Positions 31,428 to 41,975 of a DNA stretch of 64,000 bases are shown one piece after another. A model generated the notes under the pieces. It saw nothing but the letters and a program-made list of their open reading frames with translations. It made no database searches and had not been told where the DNA came from. Every line of letters starts with the position of its first letter. The first letter of the stretch is position 1. The DNA is from Bathynomus jamesi (taxonomy: Eukaryota; Arthropoda; Malacostraca; Isopoda; Cirolanidae): positions 62,001 to 126,000 of the forward strand of contig JAJOZX010007474.1 in the NCBI GenBank assembly GCA_023014485.1, read 5' to 3'. The position numbers were made by a program, and so were the translations under genes.

Positions 31428-32418
31428 TGACGCGTTCGGTGGAGAAGGGGCGAACGCAACATTTTCGAATTATGCCACAAAATGCAGTTAAAGTTTGTAA
31501 ACTTTAAACCTTTGTATTTTTCCGGTTTATTAAAATGTTGTATGAATTTGAAAACATATTTGAGTAAAATATTGTTGTGTAATATGTCGATATAATAAAA
31601 CGCCAAGAAATTTTACATTATTATTTATTGATAGCTTCTAATGTTAACTGGTGTAATCCATTATTTGGTCCTCTTCGTCGAATGTTGTATTACCTGCTTC
31701 AACTGTTTCGGTTTCTTCCAGTTCCTTTAACAATCTTGTATAATAGTTCACTGCAGTTGCAGGCATTAGGTCTGATAATTCTTTGAGATCTTTTATTTTT
31801 TCCTTAGTTATTGGCAGCAATTGGGAATACTTTGGTTGCAGTGTCTGCTGGGCTAGATTGAATAAACTGACACTGTAGGACTTTTTCCCTTTCTGCAGTC
31901 TGACGGGATGGCTATTATCTGGGGTTGTGCGGTATGCAGTAGATATTACATAGCCTTCTTTGTGTTGAAAGTCAAATATTAACTTTCTTGCATCTGTAAA
32001 TTTAGTAGTTGTTGATTTCCTAATGACAATGCACGTTTTTAGGACGTCAAAATCAAGAAAATCAGCCTGTTTCATTTCTACAACTAGGAAGCGCTGTGAA
32101 ACAGCTGTAGTTATGGCCGTAACATAATCTTTTTTGGTGTAAATAATATTGCTGTAAATTCGCTGCCAACAAACATCGCACACCGAACAAACTATAGATA
32201 ATGAGGTGGCTATTCGTCTCTACACCACCTGAACTCCTCGATGAACCTATCTCGCTAGTTTATCACCTGTCTTTAAACCTAAATTTTACCGTGAAAGAGT
32301 GCAGACTAACATCTAATTTTTTGCATAGGTAAAGCAAAGGTTTTAAAGGATAATTATACAACAAAAAACTCATTTTTCGAATTTTGTGTCGTTCGCCCCT
32401 TCTCCACCGAACGCATCA
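31428..32418 (-). mobile_element. TIR element of unassigned superfamily (991 bp)
   Basis: Long terminal inverted repeats: TGACGCGTTCGGTGGAGAAG at the left and, inverted, TGATGCGTTCGGTGGAGAAG at the right, extending to GGGGCGAACG. The flanks are TATA on both sides, in a TA-rich site, so a 2- or 4-bp target duplication is possible. It disrupts the CR1-like 3' UTR and carries one minus-strand coding fragment. Confidence 0.75.
31644..32183 (-). CDS. Unrecognised protein of the 31.4-kb TIR element
   Basis: A 179-codon frame occupying the middle of the element; I do not recognise the family. Visible features are 'MCDVCWQRIYSNIIY' (a possible CxxC) at the start and a mixed alpha/beta middle with 'FLVVEMKQADFLDFDVL' and 'KTCIVIRKSTTTKFTDARKL'. 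Basic 'HPVRLQKGKKSYSVSLFNLA' follows near residues 90-110. The tail is helical with 'ITKEKIKDLKELSDLMPATA' and 'NYYTRLLKELEETETVEAGN', ending in acidic residues. The tail could be the end of a transposase, in which case the catalytic part is deleted. An upstream ATG is not evident; the start at 32183 is arbitrary. Confidence 0.45.
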   Translation of the reverse strand: MCDVCWQRIYSNIIYTKKDYVTAITTAVSQRFLVVEMKQADFLDFDVLKTCIVIRKSTTTKFTDARKLIFDFQHKEGYVISTAYRTTPDNSHPVRLQKGKKSYSVSLFNLAQQTLQPKYSQLLPITKEKIKDLKELSDLMPATAVNYYTRLLKELEETETVEAGNTTFDEEDQIMDYTS

Positions 32419-32747
32419 TATATACTTAGGAGGAAAAGTGTAGGTGTGGCTGTAAAGACTGTACAGTAATGTAGAAATGTGTGTGCACCCATTTTAGGTC
32501 TCCTATTTAAAGGTGTTTCTGGGGCAAGTGAAAATCATGAGTTTTTCAATACCTCACAGTACTATGGGGGGCACTGCTCAGCAGAGGAATCTCTTTAAAT
32601 GGGGTGTGTAAGGACAGAGAGTACCCCCTAACCCAAGATGCTGCCTCCCTATATCCCACAACACCTGTGTTGAGCTGTGGGATCTATTACCCAAATGCAC
32701 ATAATATATATGAAATAAACTAGTACCATTCATGCAATAAAAATGGG
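32419..32747 (-). repeat. CR1-like element, 3' UTR continuation (minus strand)
   Basis: Matches the reverse complement of 52880-53213, including CCTAACCCAAGATGCTGCCTC. It ends at the AAAATGGG target of the family-2 copy C, and resumes at 48722 with GGGCTTAAACACCATCACCAG. Confidence 0.82.
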
Positions 32748-33058
32748 GGTAATTATTCGTTTTTTGACCCAGTCTCTTTTTATAATGAAAGCAAACTTTT
32801 CTGGTCAATTTTGAGGTGTTCTGCACGAATCTGCCATCCGTTTCCTGTGCAAATGTGTAGTTTTCGAGATATCATCATCTTGAAAACTACGCATTTGCAC
32901 AGGAAATGGATGGCAGTTTCATACAAAACACCTCAAAATTAACCAGAAAAGTTTGCACTCGTCATTTTCGTTTAAACTAACGAATTTAAACGAAAATATC
33001 ATGACTTAACCTAACCAATCATCAAGGGCGTAAAGCTGACCTAACTGGTGTCACGTAG

Positions 33059-33076
33059 TGGCGCCCGAACAGGGAC
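33059..33076 (+). promoter_or_regulatory. Primer-binding site, tRNA-Lys type
   Basis: TGGCGCCCGAACAGGGAC is the 18-base complement of the tRNA-Lys 3' end used by lentiviruses. It would prime minus-strand synthesis. It begins one base after the host junction, with no LTR before it. Confidence 0.9.
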
Positions 33077-33196
33077 TTCCACTCAGAAAAGTGGGTTGTT
33101 TCCTGGTTGGGTTGTATAGAAGAAGAGTAAAAGAGTAGTTGTAGGTTGGGTGTAGTAGTAGTAGAGTAGAAGTGAAGTAGGGTAGCATCTTTAGAG

Positions 33197-33841
33197 ATGC
33201 CTACCAAGGAGTAGTTAGAAAGGAGGTTGAGGGAGATAGAGGAGGCATTAGAGGTAGAAAAGGCTAGGAACCATCAGTTAGAGTTACAGAAGGCAGAATT
33301 AGAGAATGTTTTGGGGAAATTGCAAAGTAGATTAGAGGAACAGAGTAAAGAATTAGTAGTTTGTCATCAAGAGATGGAAGAAAGGATCTACAGATCTACA
33401 GAAGCTAAGGCTAACAAAGACCCTAAGATCCACTCTAAGGTTAGCCCGAGAGAAAGGAAAGAGTAGCGGGTTAAGAGAAGAGAAGAGAATAAGGGGTTAA
33501 GTAAGAGCAACACCTATCACTCATGGGTTAACATTCATTCAGAAAAAGAGGAAAAGTGTCTCACTATCATCATCCACCGGCCACTGCCGACAAGTCAGAA
33601 AGATAGTCGGAGAGAATAGGAGAGGGGTGAAAGATGAAAAGAAGTAAAATAAGAACGCTTACAAACCATGCAAACACAGTCTTAACTCACTGTCATACCA
33701 TGCAAACTACAAACATGCAAGAAAAGAGTTAGACACATGCAAAGTAAGGAAAAAAAAAAAAAAGTAGGTAAAGTTAACAAAAAGTGGGTTAGTTTACGTT
33801 ATGAGCTACATCTACATTCGTGTTAGTCTAATTTTTTTTTT
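33197..33841 (+). pseudogene. gag 5' part of the Ty3-like element
   Basis: ATG at 33197 is followed by a TAG at codon 6. The same frame then stays open to 33466 as a highly charged coiled-coil-like region ('REIEEALEVEKARNHQLELQ', 'LQSRLEEQSKELVVCHQEME'). 33467-33841 is non-coding or frameshifted A-rich sequence up to the CR1-like insertion. The coiled coil is consistent with a matrix-like N-terminal Gag segment, but the segment is poorly conserved in general and the call rests on position. Confidence 0.6.
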
Positions 33842-35993
33842 TTTTTTTAATAATTTTATTGCTGGCATCACACGCTGGCATGTCACAAGCTGGCATTCAT
33901 CGTCAACAGACTCATCCTCGAGCACCACCACCAGAGCTCCTGTTGTTAACTTTCTTTTTTAATTTTAAACAACGTTAATATTTTTAAAATGTCTGTCAAG
34001 ACGGTTCTTGAACACATTAACGCTGGTAGAATGAACGACTGACGCGGGAAGATTATTCCATTTATCAATTACTTTAAACGTAAAGAAGTTTTTAGCGATA
34101 TTAGTAATGAAATGTCTGCCACGCAACTTGAATCCGTTATTGCGAGTATTACTATTATCGAAAGTGAACAATTTGTCAAAATTTACGTTATCGATGTTAT
34201 TAACGATTTTGAAAACTTCAATAAGCTCCCCCTTAATCTCCTAGTTTCGAGTGAATACAAGTCTAACACTTTAATCCTATCTTCATAAGGCTTATTGCGC
34301 AATGACGGAATAAGTTTCGTGGCACGACGCTGAACCCTTTCTAACCTATCAATATCCTCACGCAAGTACGGGCACCAAAACTGAACGGCATATTCTAAAT
34401 GAGGCCTGACTAGGGACTTGTAAAGGGGCAATATAATATCCTTCGATTTAAATTCGAAATTACGCGCTATGAAGCCTAACATCCTATTAGCTTTTGCGCA
34501 AGACTCCAGGCACTGGTTCCTAACCTTTAAATCTTTAGTTACGCGTACGCCTAAATCTACTTCCTCGTCAACGCTCGCTAAATCCCTAGCAGCCATCGTG
34601 TACACGTAATTATTGTTGCGAGAACCTATATGCAAAACTTTACATTTATCTACGTTAAATTGCATCTGCCACTTATCCGTCCACTCCATAATCCTATCTA
34701 CATCGTCTTGGATCCTATTTCTATCTTCCTCGTTAACAACCTTACCGCCTATTTTAGTATCGTCCGCGAATTTTGACACGTTACTAATCAATCCTACATC
34801 TATGTCGTTAATGTAAATTACGAATAACAATGGGCCTAACACTGAACCCTGTGGGACACTACTACCTACCTCTAACCACCCCGATTCACTACCATTAACT
34901 ACGACCCTCTGCCTCCTAGCACGAAGCCATTCTTCTAACCAGTTAGCTACCTGACCGCGGATACCGTGCGCTTTAACCTTCGCAATTAGTCTCCTATGCG
35001 GAACTGTATCGAACGCCTTTTTAAAATCTAAATAAATAATGTCAGCTGCCCTATGCCTATCGTATTCGCGCACTATTTCGTTATAAAATTCTAACAAATT
35101 AGTTAAACAAGACCTATGGCGTCGAAACCCGTGCTGACTACTATTAATCAAACCCCTACTTTCTAAGTGATCGATAATACGATCCCTAACTACAGATTCC
35201 AAAAGTTTACCGACAATTGACGTTAAGCTAATGGGCCTATAATTGCTAGCTACCGCGCGGTCGCCTTTTTTAAAAATAGGCGTGACATTAGCTAATTTGA
35301 AGTCTTCAGGAATAATCCCCGTTTCGAGTGACTGATTAAAAATCTTCGCTAAGGGGCCTATGATAACATCTTTCAAATCTTTCAAATGTCTAGGATAAAA
35401 AGCATCAGGGCCTGGAGCCTTGCTAACTTTTAGCCTATCGATATAATGCGCAATCTCAGCCTCGTAAACAGTTATTTCATCTAAAATAGTCTCGCTACTA
35501 AATGGCACGATATCGTCAACGTCGGGGACATTATTTACGTCCTCTACGGTAAAAACTGTCGCAAAAAAGTTATTGAAAATACCCACCATCGCCTGAGCAT
35601 CAGAAGCCAAAGCGCCATTTACATCCACTAGAGGGCCTATGTTATCCTTTACCGGCTTACGATTATTTACGTATTCAAAAAACTTTTTTGGATTATGTTT
35701 ACTATCCGCAGCTATAACTATCTCTAAATTATGCTTGGCATTCCTAACTGATCTTTTAACCTGACGTCTAAGCTCGATATATCTATTAAAGTTAGCTACC
35801 TGGCCATTGCGCTTGTTAAGTCTATACGCTCTATTACGCTTGTTTATGAACTCGCCTACTTCCCTAGTCCACCACTTCGGCCTACCATGATTTCGAACGC
35901 GCTTGAGCCTACGAGGAATAAACTCCCTTTCAATATTCCTAAAACTTTCTTTAAACGCCACCCAACGCAAATTTATATCATTACCCATAAATG
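33842..35993 (-). pseudogene. CR1-like non-LTR retrotransposon inside gag
   Basis: Minus-strand reverse transcriptase, nearly intact over 600 codons (35993-34183). It has the pre-RT 'WWTREVGEFINKRNRAYRL', 'KAPGPDAFYPRHLKDLK', 'FKLANVTPIFKKGDRAVASN', 'HGFRRHRSCLTNLLEFYNEI' and 'LDFKKAFDTVPHRRL'. Then follow '[20 protein letters not shown]', catalytic 'KFADDTKIGGKV' and 'LVRPHLEYAVQFWCPYLRED'. A frameshift near 34180 leads to the C-terminus (34171-33965) with 'KWNNLPASVVHSTSVNVFKN'. The 3' end has AATAAA (about 33856) and an 18-base poly(A) seen as T run 33832-33849, so this family ends in poly(A), unlike the copies at 5 and 14 kb. The 5' end is truncated, so ORF1 and the endonuclease are missing. 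Confidence 0.85.
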
Positions 35994-37083
35994 AGAATAG
36001 GAAAGAGATGGATGATGGGTTAAAGGCAATGGTTAAGAGAATGAGTGAGTTGGAGGGCAAGCTTGATGGGAAAGTGAAAAAGGAAGGGAAGGGGGTTTTG
36101 AAGGGGAAAATAGTAAGGGTGTTGGTAGTAAGAAAGGGGCACATCTAAAGGATGTAGCAGTAGGGGGCCTGGAAGGAGAAGGGAGTGAAAGCGTGAGTGA
36201 GGGGAAAGAAGAAAGACCTTACAAGGTGATGGTGCATTCCACCCCTAAGGAGGGTAAGAAGAAGCTTGAGGGTGAGGATCAGAGGGAGAAAGGTAAGAGG
36301 ATGGAAGGGCAGGCTAAGAGGGGCAAGGCGGGAATGAAGGGGGCTCGGAGGGCATCTGGTAAGAGGGCTTCTCGGAAGGTTCAACGCTGCGTTAGTGCAG
36401 ATGACTCCCTCTATTCCAGCATTGAGGACAGTATGTATGAGAGTGAGACTGAAACTGAGAGTGATACGAGTGAGGGTGTAAGAGTGCATAAGGGAATCTT
36501 AATTAGGGAGATTCCGAAGGTTGCAAAATTTAATGTTTATAGTGGGAGAGATGTACAAGAGTTTTTGAAAGAGTATGAACGTTATTGTAAGAGCAAGTAT
36601 CCAGACGCTCCTGAGTATTGGGTGAAAGAGATGGGTGACTGTTTGGAAGGTAGGTTGCTAGAGTTTTACAATGTTGTTGTAAATTCAGGAGTGCCTGTGA
36701 AGTATGAGGTGTTAAGGGAGAGATTGGTGGAGCAAGTGTTAAGAATAAGAGGGGGTGTGAAATATCGAAAGAAGGATGATTTTGAGAGAGCAAGGATGCA
36801 GAAGGGGGAGAGTATTGATTTGTATGCATATAGACTTGAAACTTTGGCGAGAAAGAAATTTGGAGATGATGGGATAGATGAGAATAAAAGGTTGGTAAGA
36901 AAGTTGATTGAGACAGTACCTGAGAGTGTGAGAGAGTTTTTGAATGTTAAGAGGAAAGAGTGTGTAAGAGTGAGAGGGACACGTTTGAAGTGGCATGAAA
37001 TCTTGGAATTGTTAGAGGACCGAGTGTATGAGAGTGGATTGGGCGTAATAGGGAAGCAGATGTGCGAATGGGGACAGCGATGA
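35994..37083 (+). CDS. Gag, capsid-containing frame of the Ty3-like element
   Basis: Coding resumes after the CR1-like insertion with a basic region rich in Lys/Glu/Gly (36000-36400). The main frame 36193-37083 then has an acidic serine patch ('DSMYESETETESDTSEGV', about residues 78-95). A retrotransposon capsid-like helical domain follows: 'FNVYSGRDVQEFLKEYERYC', 'WVKEMGDCLEGRLLEFY', 'ERARMQKGESIDLYAYRLET', 'RKLIETVPESVREFL'. This pattern matches Ty3-type Gag (retrotrans_gag). The frame stops at TGA 37081-37083, overlapping an ATG at 37080 that opens the nucleocapsid frame (ATGA). The N-terminal coding region before 36193 is shifted by indels. Confidence 0.75.
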
Positions 37084-37769
37084 GGGAGGAACAAGTACCT
37101 GTGTTTCCTAGTTATGCGGACGCATTAAGAAATACTAGGCCAGGTCACCCTCCAGTTAGCCAAGCATCCATGGCCCAAAACCCAATGGAAATGCTGGCTA
37201 ACTTTGTGAACGAATTCACAAGGGTGTATGGAGGGTCGGCCATGCAACAACCAGGGCCTCCTCCCACATCGGGTCCCAGAATGAATGGTCCGATGCTGGG
37301 GCAAACGTATAGAAGGCAAGGGCTTCAAGGCCAGTCAACAATGAATGAGCAAAGAGGGCCAGTGAATGGAGGGAATATGGGGAATGTGAGAGGGTGTGCA
37401 TATTGCGGTAGAGGGGGACATAGTATAGAGACCTGTAGAAGAAGAGTGGGTGCGTGTTTTGCATGTGGGCAGATGGGACACATGGCGTATGAATGCAGAA
37501 CACCTGGGTATGAATGTAGGGCATGTGGGAACTTTGGGCATATTGCCCGGTTCTGTCAAGCCCAACAGCAGGGTGCTCCGCACCAGCGGGAGGGAGTCCT
37601 GTCTCTCATGCAGGAAATCGGCCAGTGTCAGCCATGCCAGCTCCTCAACCTCAGAGGCAGGGCCCTCAAGGGGGTGCTGTCACTGGAAATGGCGAGGCTG
37701 GTCCCAGTACGGGAAACGCATAGGGCAGGGGCCTCTCATTGGGGTTGGGGTCCCTGCTTCTCTGAATGA
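37080..37769 (+). CDS. Nucleocapsid frame with three CCHC zinc knuckles
   Basis: Starts at the ATG overlapping the capsid stop ('MREEQVPVFPSYADAL'). A Pro/Gln/Gly-rich linker runs to about residue 105. Three consecutive C-x2-C-x4-H-x4-C knuckles follow: 'CAYCGRGGHSIETC', 'CFACGQMGHMAYEC' and 'CRACGNFGHIARFC' (about 37398-37557). Three knuckles are more than the one or two usual in Ty3-like Gag. The knuckles bind genomic RNA during packaging. The frame continues beyond them without similarity and overlaps the pol frame from 37450, so passage into pol needs a frame change between about 37560 and 37770. Confidence 0.78.
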   Translation: MREEQVPVFPSYADALRNTRPGHPPVSQASMAQNPMEMLANFVNEFTRVYGGSAMQQPGPPPTSGPRMNGPMLGQTYRRQGLQGQSTMNEQRGPVNGGNMGNVRGCAYCGRGGHSIETCRRRVGACFACGQMGHMAYECRTPGYECRACGNFGHIARFCQAQQQGAPHQREGVLSLMQEIGQCQPCQLLNLRGRALKGVLSLEMARLVPVRETHRAGASHWGWGPCFSE

Positions 37770-40476
37770 TGAATGTGTATTTGAGGCATTAGCAGGATGG
37801 TGTCAAGTGAATAAGGAAGTGAGAGCGAGTGAGAAAAAGGCAGAGTGTATGGTTATTCCTGTTGAATGGGGAGGGAGTGTATGGAGGGCATTAGTGGATA
37901 CAGGATGTTCACCTAATTTAATAAGTAAGCAAGGAATTGGATGTTTGTGTAAAGAGAATGAATTAGGAAGAGTGAATTGGGGAGTAACTGGGGAAATTAA
38001 AGGGGTTGGGAACATCCCAGTACGAGTGTTGGGAGAGGTGCAGATTAAAGTGAAAGTGATGGGGTGTGAAATGGAAGAATGTGTGCTTTATGTGGTTGAT
38101 AAGGAGAGTGAAAAGTATGACATGATTCTGGGGTATGAGTTTTTGAAAAAGAATCGATTGGTGATCCATCCTGCTAGACGTATGATTGAGTGGAAGAATG
38201 AGTTGGGTAAGTGTGAATTCTATGTGGGGAGAAGTGAATCGGATTGGATGAGGGTAATAAAAGGGTATGAGGTGAGAGCATCTGAGAGTGTAAATCTGGA
38301 AAAGGGAACCCCAGCATTGGTGCATGTTGAGTGGCCAGTGAGTGATAATAGAAGAAAAAGGCAGGGAAGCATGATTTTTGTGAATGGTATGGATGCATCC
38401 TATAAAGTGAAAAGAGTTGGGCATGTGTATGATGGTATAATTGATGAGAGTAACCCATGGATTTGTGTGCAAGCTAGGGAAGATGGGGGTGCATGGCGAA
38501 AGAGAATAAATGAGGGGGATGTGATAGGGAGAGCATATACAGTGATTGAGGAAGTATGTGAGGAGGGAGAAAATGGAATACAAATGGATGAACGAGGGCA
38601 AGAATGTGGGGAGGAATGGACGACTGAACAAATCAGAAAGGAGGTGATTGTTGGCGAACAGTTGAGTGAGAGTGAGCGAATGCAGGTGTGGCAGTTGGCA
38701 GGGGAGAAAAGGAGCGTATTGGCCCGAGGAGATGATGACCTCCGTTTAACAAAACTACCTCCCTTCAGGATCCAGTTAACGGATGAGACTCCGATCTACC
38801 AAAGGCCAAGACGGTTCTCCCCACCAGTAATGAATGAGATAGAAGAGCAGTGTGAGGAATTAGAGAGAATGGGAGTGATTGAACAGAGCACAAGTCCGTG
38901 GAATAGTAGAATAGTGCCTGTGCGGAAACCTGATGGAAGGATTCGCTTGTGTGTGGACTATCGAATGGTGAACGAAAGGACAGTGAAAGACAGGTTTCCG
39001 ATGTGCTTGATAAATGAAAGTGTATACTCTTTGCATGGAAAGAGGGTGTTTAGTAAATTGGACCTATTGAGGGGATATTACCAGATGCCGGTTGAGCCAG
39101 AGTCTCGTCCCATAACTGCTTTCTCCACAGCCAGGAATCATTATATGTTCCGTGCTCTCTCGTTCGGACTTACAGCTGCACCTGCTGCATTTCAGAGAGC
39201 AATGAATCGTGTTCTTGGTAAGTTTGCAAGGGAAAATGTCATATGTTTTATAGATGACATTTTGATTATGACAGAGACATTTGAGGAGCACCTGAAGATA
39301 ATGAGAGAGGTACTGCAAGTGTTGGATGAAGTCGGACTACGAGTGAAACCAAGTAAGTGTGAGTGGTTCAGGGAAAGTGTGGCATTTCTGGGGCACAAGG
39401 TGAGTTCGAGTGGTATACGAAAGAGTGGGGAGTATATGGAAAAAGTCAGGGAGTTCCCGAAACCTCGGACAGTTCGTGAACTTAAATCTTTTCTGGGACT
39501 TGTAGAGTTTCAGAGGAAATTTATAGCGGGCTGCTCTGGGATTTCGAAACCCCTGACCGAAGTGACTGGAATGAAAGGTAGTACTCAGTTGGTGTGGACG
39601 GAGAAGATGAATGAAGCATTTGAGCAATTGAGAGTGGAAGCAGCGAAAGATGTGGAGTTGGCTTATCCGGACCTGAGTGAAGGAGCGAGTTTGCTAGAAT
39701 TGTATACAGATGCGAGTGGATTTTGTATGGGTGGGTGCTTGTGCCAGTTGCAGGGAGAGGAAGGACAGGAAGGAAGGAGAGTAATTGGGTATGTATCTAA
39801 AGCATTCAGTAAGGCAGAGCGAAAGTACAGTACAATTGAGAGAGAACTTGCGGCAATGAGGTTTTGTGTGAAAGCTTTCAAGTCATTTTTGTATGGAATG
39901 AAATTTATTTTAAAGACTGATCATCAGCCCTTGGTATATATGGAGAGAATGAAAGTTGTGGATGGAAGAATTGCTAGAACTTTGCTTGAGTTGAGTGAGT
40001 TTGATTATAAGATTGAGTATGTGCCAGGGGAGAGGAATTGTATGGCTGACCTGATGTCAAGAATACCTGGGGTGAATGAAAGGTGTGAGAAAGAGGTGGT
40101 CGACCCTGAGTATTTGCCAGTGGGAATAGTAAAGTTGCATGAAAGTAGGGGGGGTGGCGACAGTTTGTTTGAAAGTGTATGGTATGGGTTGAAAGATTTG
40201 AAATTGGATGGGTTAAAAATGAGAATACCAGGGAGTGTGAATGAATTGCGGACCTTGGTTATGAATGAAGCGATTAAGAAACCAGAAAGGATGGGTGTTT
40301 GTAAGGTCCGCAATTATGTACGTGAGCTGAAAGCCATGGGGAGCCCGGGTATTTTTCCTTTTCAAGAGGTCCTCATGGTGGTCAGCTCATTGTTTAGTGT
40401 TGAAGTGTATGTGCATTATGGTATGATTGTCCGATTGTGTATAAAGATGAAAGGATCGAGGAGAAAGGAGCCCTGA
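37583..40476 (+). CDS. Pol: protease 1, reverse transcriptase, RNase H, OTU-like domain (N-part)
   Basis: One uninterrupted frame (open from 37450). First is a retropepsin with 'RALVDTGCSPNLIS' (about 37880) and 'YDMILGYEFLKKNRLVIHP' (about 38115). Ty3-type RT comes next: 'SPWNSRIVPVRKPDGRIRLC', 'VFSKLDLLRGYYQMPVE', catalytic 'VICFIDDILIM' (about 39240) and 'VAFLGHKVSSSGI'. RNase H follows with 'ELYTDASGFCMGG', 'YSTIERELAAMRF' and 'LKTDHQPLVYM'. After 'YVPGERNCMADLMSRIPG', where integrase normally starts, comes an extra region: 'ESRGGGDSLFESVWYGL' (about 40145) through 'LMVVSSLFSVEVYVH' (about 40380). It resembles an OTU cysteine protease, with Ser where the catalytic Cys would be. The frame closes at 40474-40476 inside that domain; its His block is in the next frame. 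Confidence 0.85.
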
Positions 40477-41264
40477 TTTTGCATTTGCAGTGTATTAGTG
40501 GTGTACATTACAATTGGGTGAGTGAAAGGAAGAGGTATAAAAGCATAGTGCCAGGTGAAAATTTGGAAAGGGTTTTGGATGAAGTTAGAGCTGCACAGAG
40601 AGAGTCAGAGGGAGAAGGTTGTATGGAAGTAGGTATGTTAGAGGGGCCATGGATGATACGTGACTGTGTGGATGAGGTAGAGCTCAGCCCTTCTGTGGTT
40701 CCTGTAAGGGTTCCAGAAGGTCCTATTGAGCTCTACAGGGGTCTTGTGGATACAGGTGCCCAAATCAGTCTGGTGAATGAGCGAGTGTTGTGTGATTTAG
40801 ATGAAGAGAATGTGCCTGTATCCCGAGAAAGAGTGGGTGTGAGAATACGTGGTATCGGAGGGGGAACAGTCGCGTCACATGAAGCTGTGCAGTTGAGGGT
40901 GGGATTAGGTGCATGTAAAGAGGTATGGGAGCACAAGTTCATAGTCTTGAAAGGGGAATCAATGCCCTGGGATTTTCTACTGGGAATTGATTTCCTTGAG
41001 AATATGAACTTGAGTGTGGATGTTGGTCAGGGCTCAGTAATGAGAGAAGGAGAGCATGTGGTCAGTATGGGAATGTTTCCGAGCACAGGTATAGATGCTG
41101 TGTTAGTGGGAGCAATTGAGTTAGAGGTGGAAGACCAGTGTGAAGTGTTGAGAGATGAAGATATTTTAGATATGCAAGAGGGAGATGAGGTGATATGCAA
41201 GTTGAGAGAATATGTGTATAATGGTATAGATGTGAGAGTGGTCAAAAGAGGTGGAAGAGTATAA
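40437..41264 (+). CDS. Pol continuation: OTU-like His block and second retropepsin-like domain
   Basis: This frame picks up the OTU-like domain with 'VYKDERIEEKGALILHLQ' and 'ISGVHYNWV', matching the H-Y-(D/N) catalytic His motif. A spacer of about 70 residues follows. A clear retropepsin-like fold comes next: 'IELYRGLVDTGAQISLVNE' (Asp at about 40750), 'VGVRIRGIGGGTVASHEAVQ' as flap-side strands, 'HKFIVLKGESMPWDFLLGID' and 'FLENMNLSVDV' (about 40950-41025). DTGA plus LLGIDFL are hallmark retropepsin motifs, and the sequence differs from protease 1 of the same element ('DTGCS', 'ILGYEFL'). Ty3-like pol normally has one protease, upstream of RT. The entry into this frame is either a frameshift or an indel near 40425-40440. 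Confidence 0.8.
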   Translation: MYKDERIEEKGALILHLQCISGVHYNWVSERKRYKSIVPGENLERVLDEVRAAQRESEGEGCMEVGMLEGPWMIRDCVDEVELSPSVVPVRVPEGPIELYRGLVDTGAQISLVNERVLCDLDEENVPVSRERVGVRIRGIGGGTVASHEAVQLRVGLGACKEVWEHKFIVLKGESMPWDFLLGIDFLENMNLSVDVGQGSVMREGEHVVSMGMFPSTGIDAVLVGAIELEVEDQCEVLRDEDILDMQEGDEVICKLREYVYNGIDVRVVKRGGRV

Positions 41265-41975
41265 AAGGTATGCGAAAAAGTTGGCTGTATGGATGGGAGT
41301 GCTATATTATATGAGGGTAAATAAGGTGGGTGAGACAGAGAGTGTGCCAGTGATGACATTTGAGGGTATGGTAGGATTGGTGATTATTACACATAGGATG
41401 TATGGGCATGTGGGAAAAAACAAGTTATGGGAATTGATGAAAGGAATGGTTTTCCACCCTAGGCTGGGACTGGTTGTTGCAGAAGTGGCAACTACTTGTG
41501 AGAGTTGCCAAAAGCGAAAATACCAGTCCCAGCATAGCCGCCCCCCAGTGCGAAAGATTGAAGTGAAAGAACCGTGGGAGCTTGTGGTGGTTGATATTGT
41601 GAGTATGCCGAGAACGAGTAGAGGGAAAGTTGGAATATTAGTAGGGGTCGATCACAAGAGTAAGTTTGTGTATGTTGCTGCGTTAGAGAATAAAACAAGT
41701 GAGCATGTTGCGAGAGTGATGAGAGAGAGTATGTTACCAATGATGCTTGGAAGGCCGCGTAAGTGTTTAACAGATAATGGGCCTGAGTTTAGGGGTGCTA
41801 GTTTTGAGAGAATGTTGAGTGAGAATGGGATAGAGCATGTTAGAATAACTCCGTATATGTCTGCTTCGAATGGTTTGGCTGAGCGAACGGTGAAAACGAT
41901 AAGTGAAATGCTGCGTGTATGTACTGGGAAGGGGCTGAGTGGGATGCTGAGTTGGCAAGATTGCCTGGTGCTACA
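41251..41975 (+). CDS. Integrase (zinc finger and catalytic core) of the Ty3-like element
   Basis: The HHCC finger is seen as 'IITHRMYGHVGKNKLW' and 'CESCQKRKYQ'. The core has 'ELVVVDIVSMPRTSRGKVGI' (first Asp), 'KCLTDNGPEFRGASF' (second Asp) and 'NGLAERTVKTISEML' (Glu); the second Asp and Glu are separated by exactly 35 residues. The nominal frame runs to 42066, but from about 41965 homology ('CYNSTYHSAIQTSP') switches to the frame of 42020, so a single-base shift lies at about 41960. The start codon is not visible; the frame overlaps the previous one by 14 bases, consistent with a single polyprotein with a frame change. Integrase would join cDNA to the genome. Confidence 0.85.

Noticed and set aside
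33059..33076. Part of a tRNA-Lys gene
   Set aside because: Only the 18-base complement of the 3' end is present, followed by gag leader; it is a primer-binding site.
40080..40540. A captured host deubiquitinase gene as an independent unit
   Set aside because: The OTU-like region is in frame with RNase H at its start and flows into the second protease-like domain, so it reads as part of pol.
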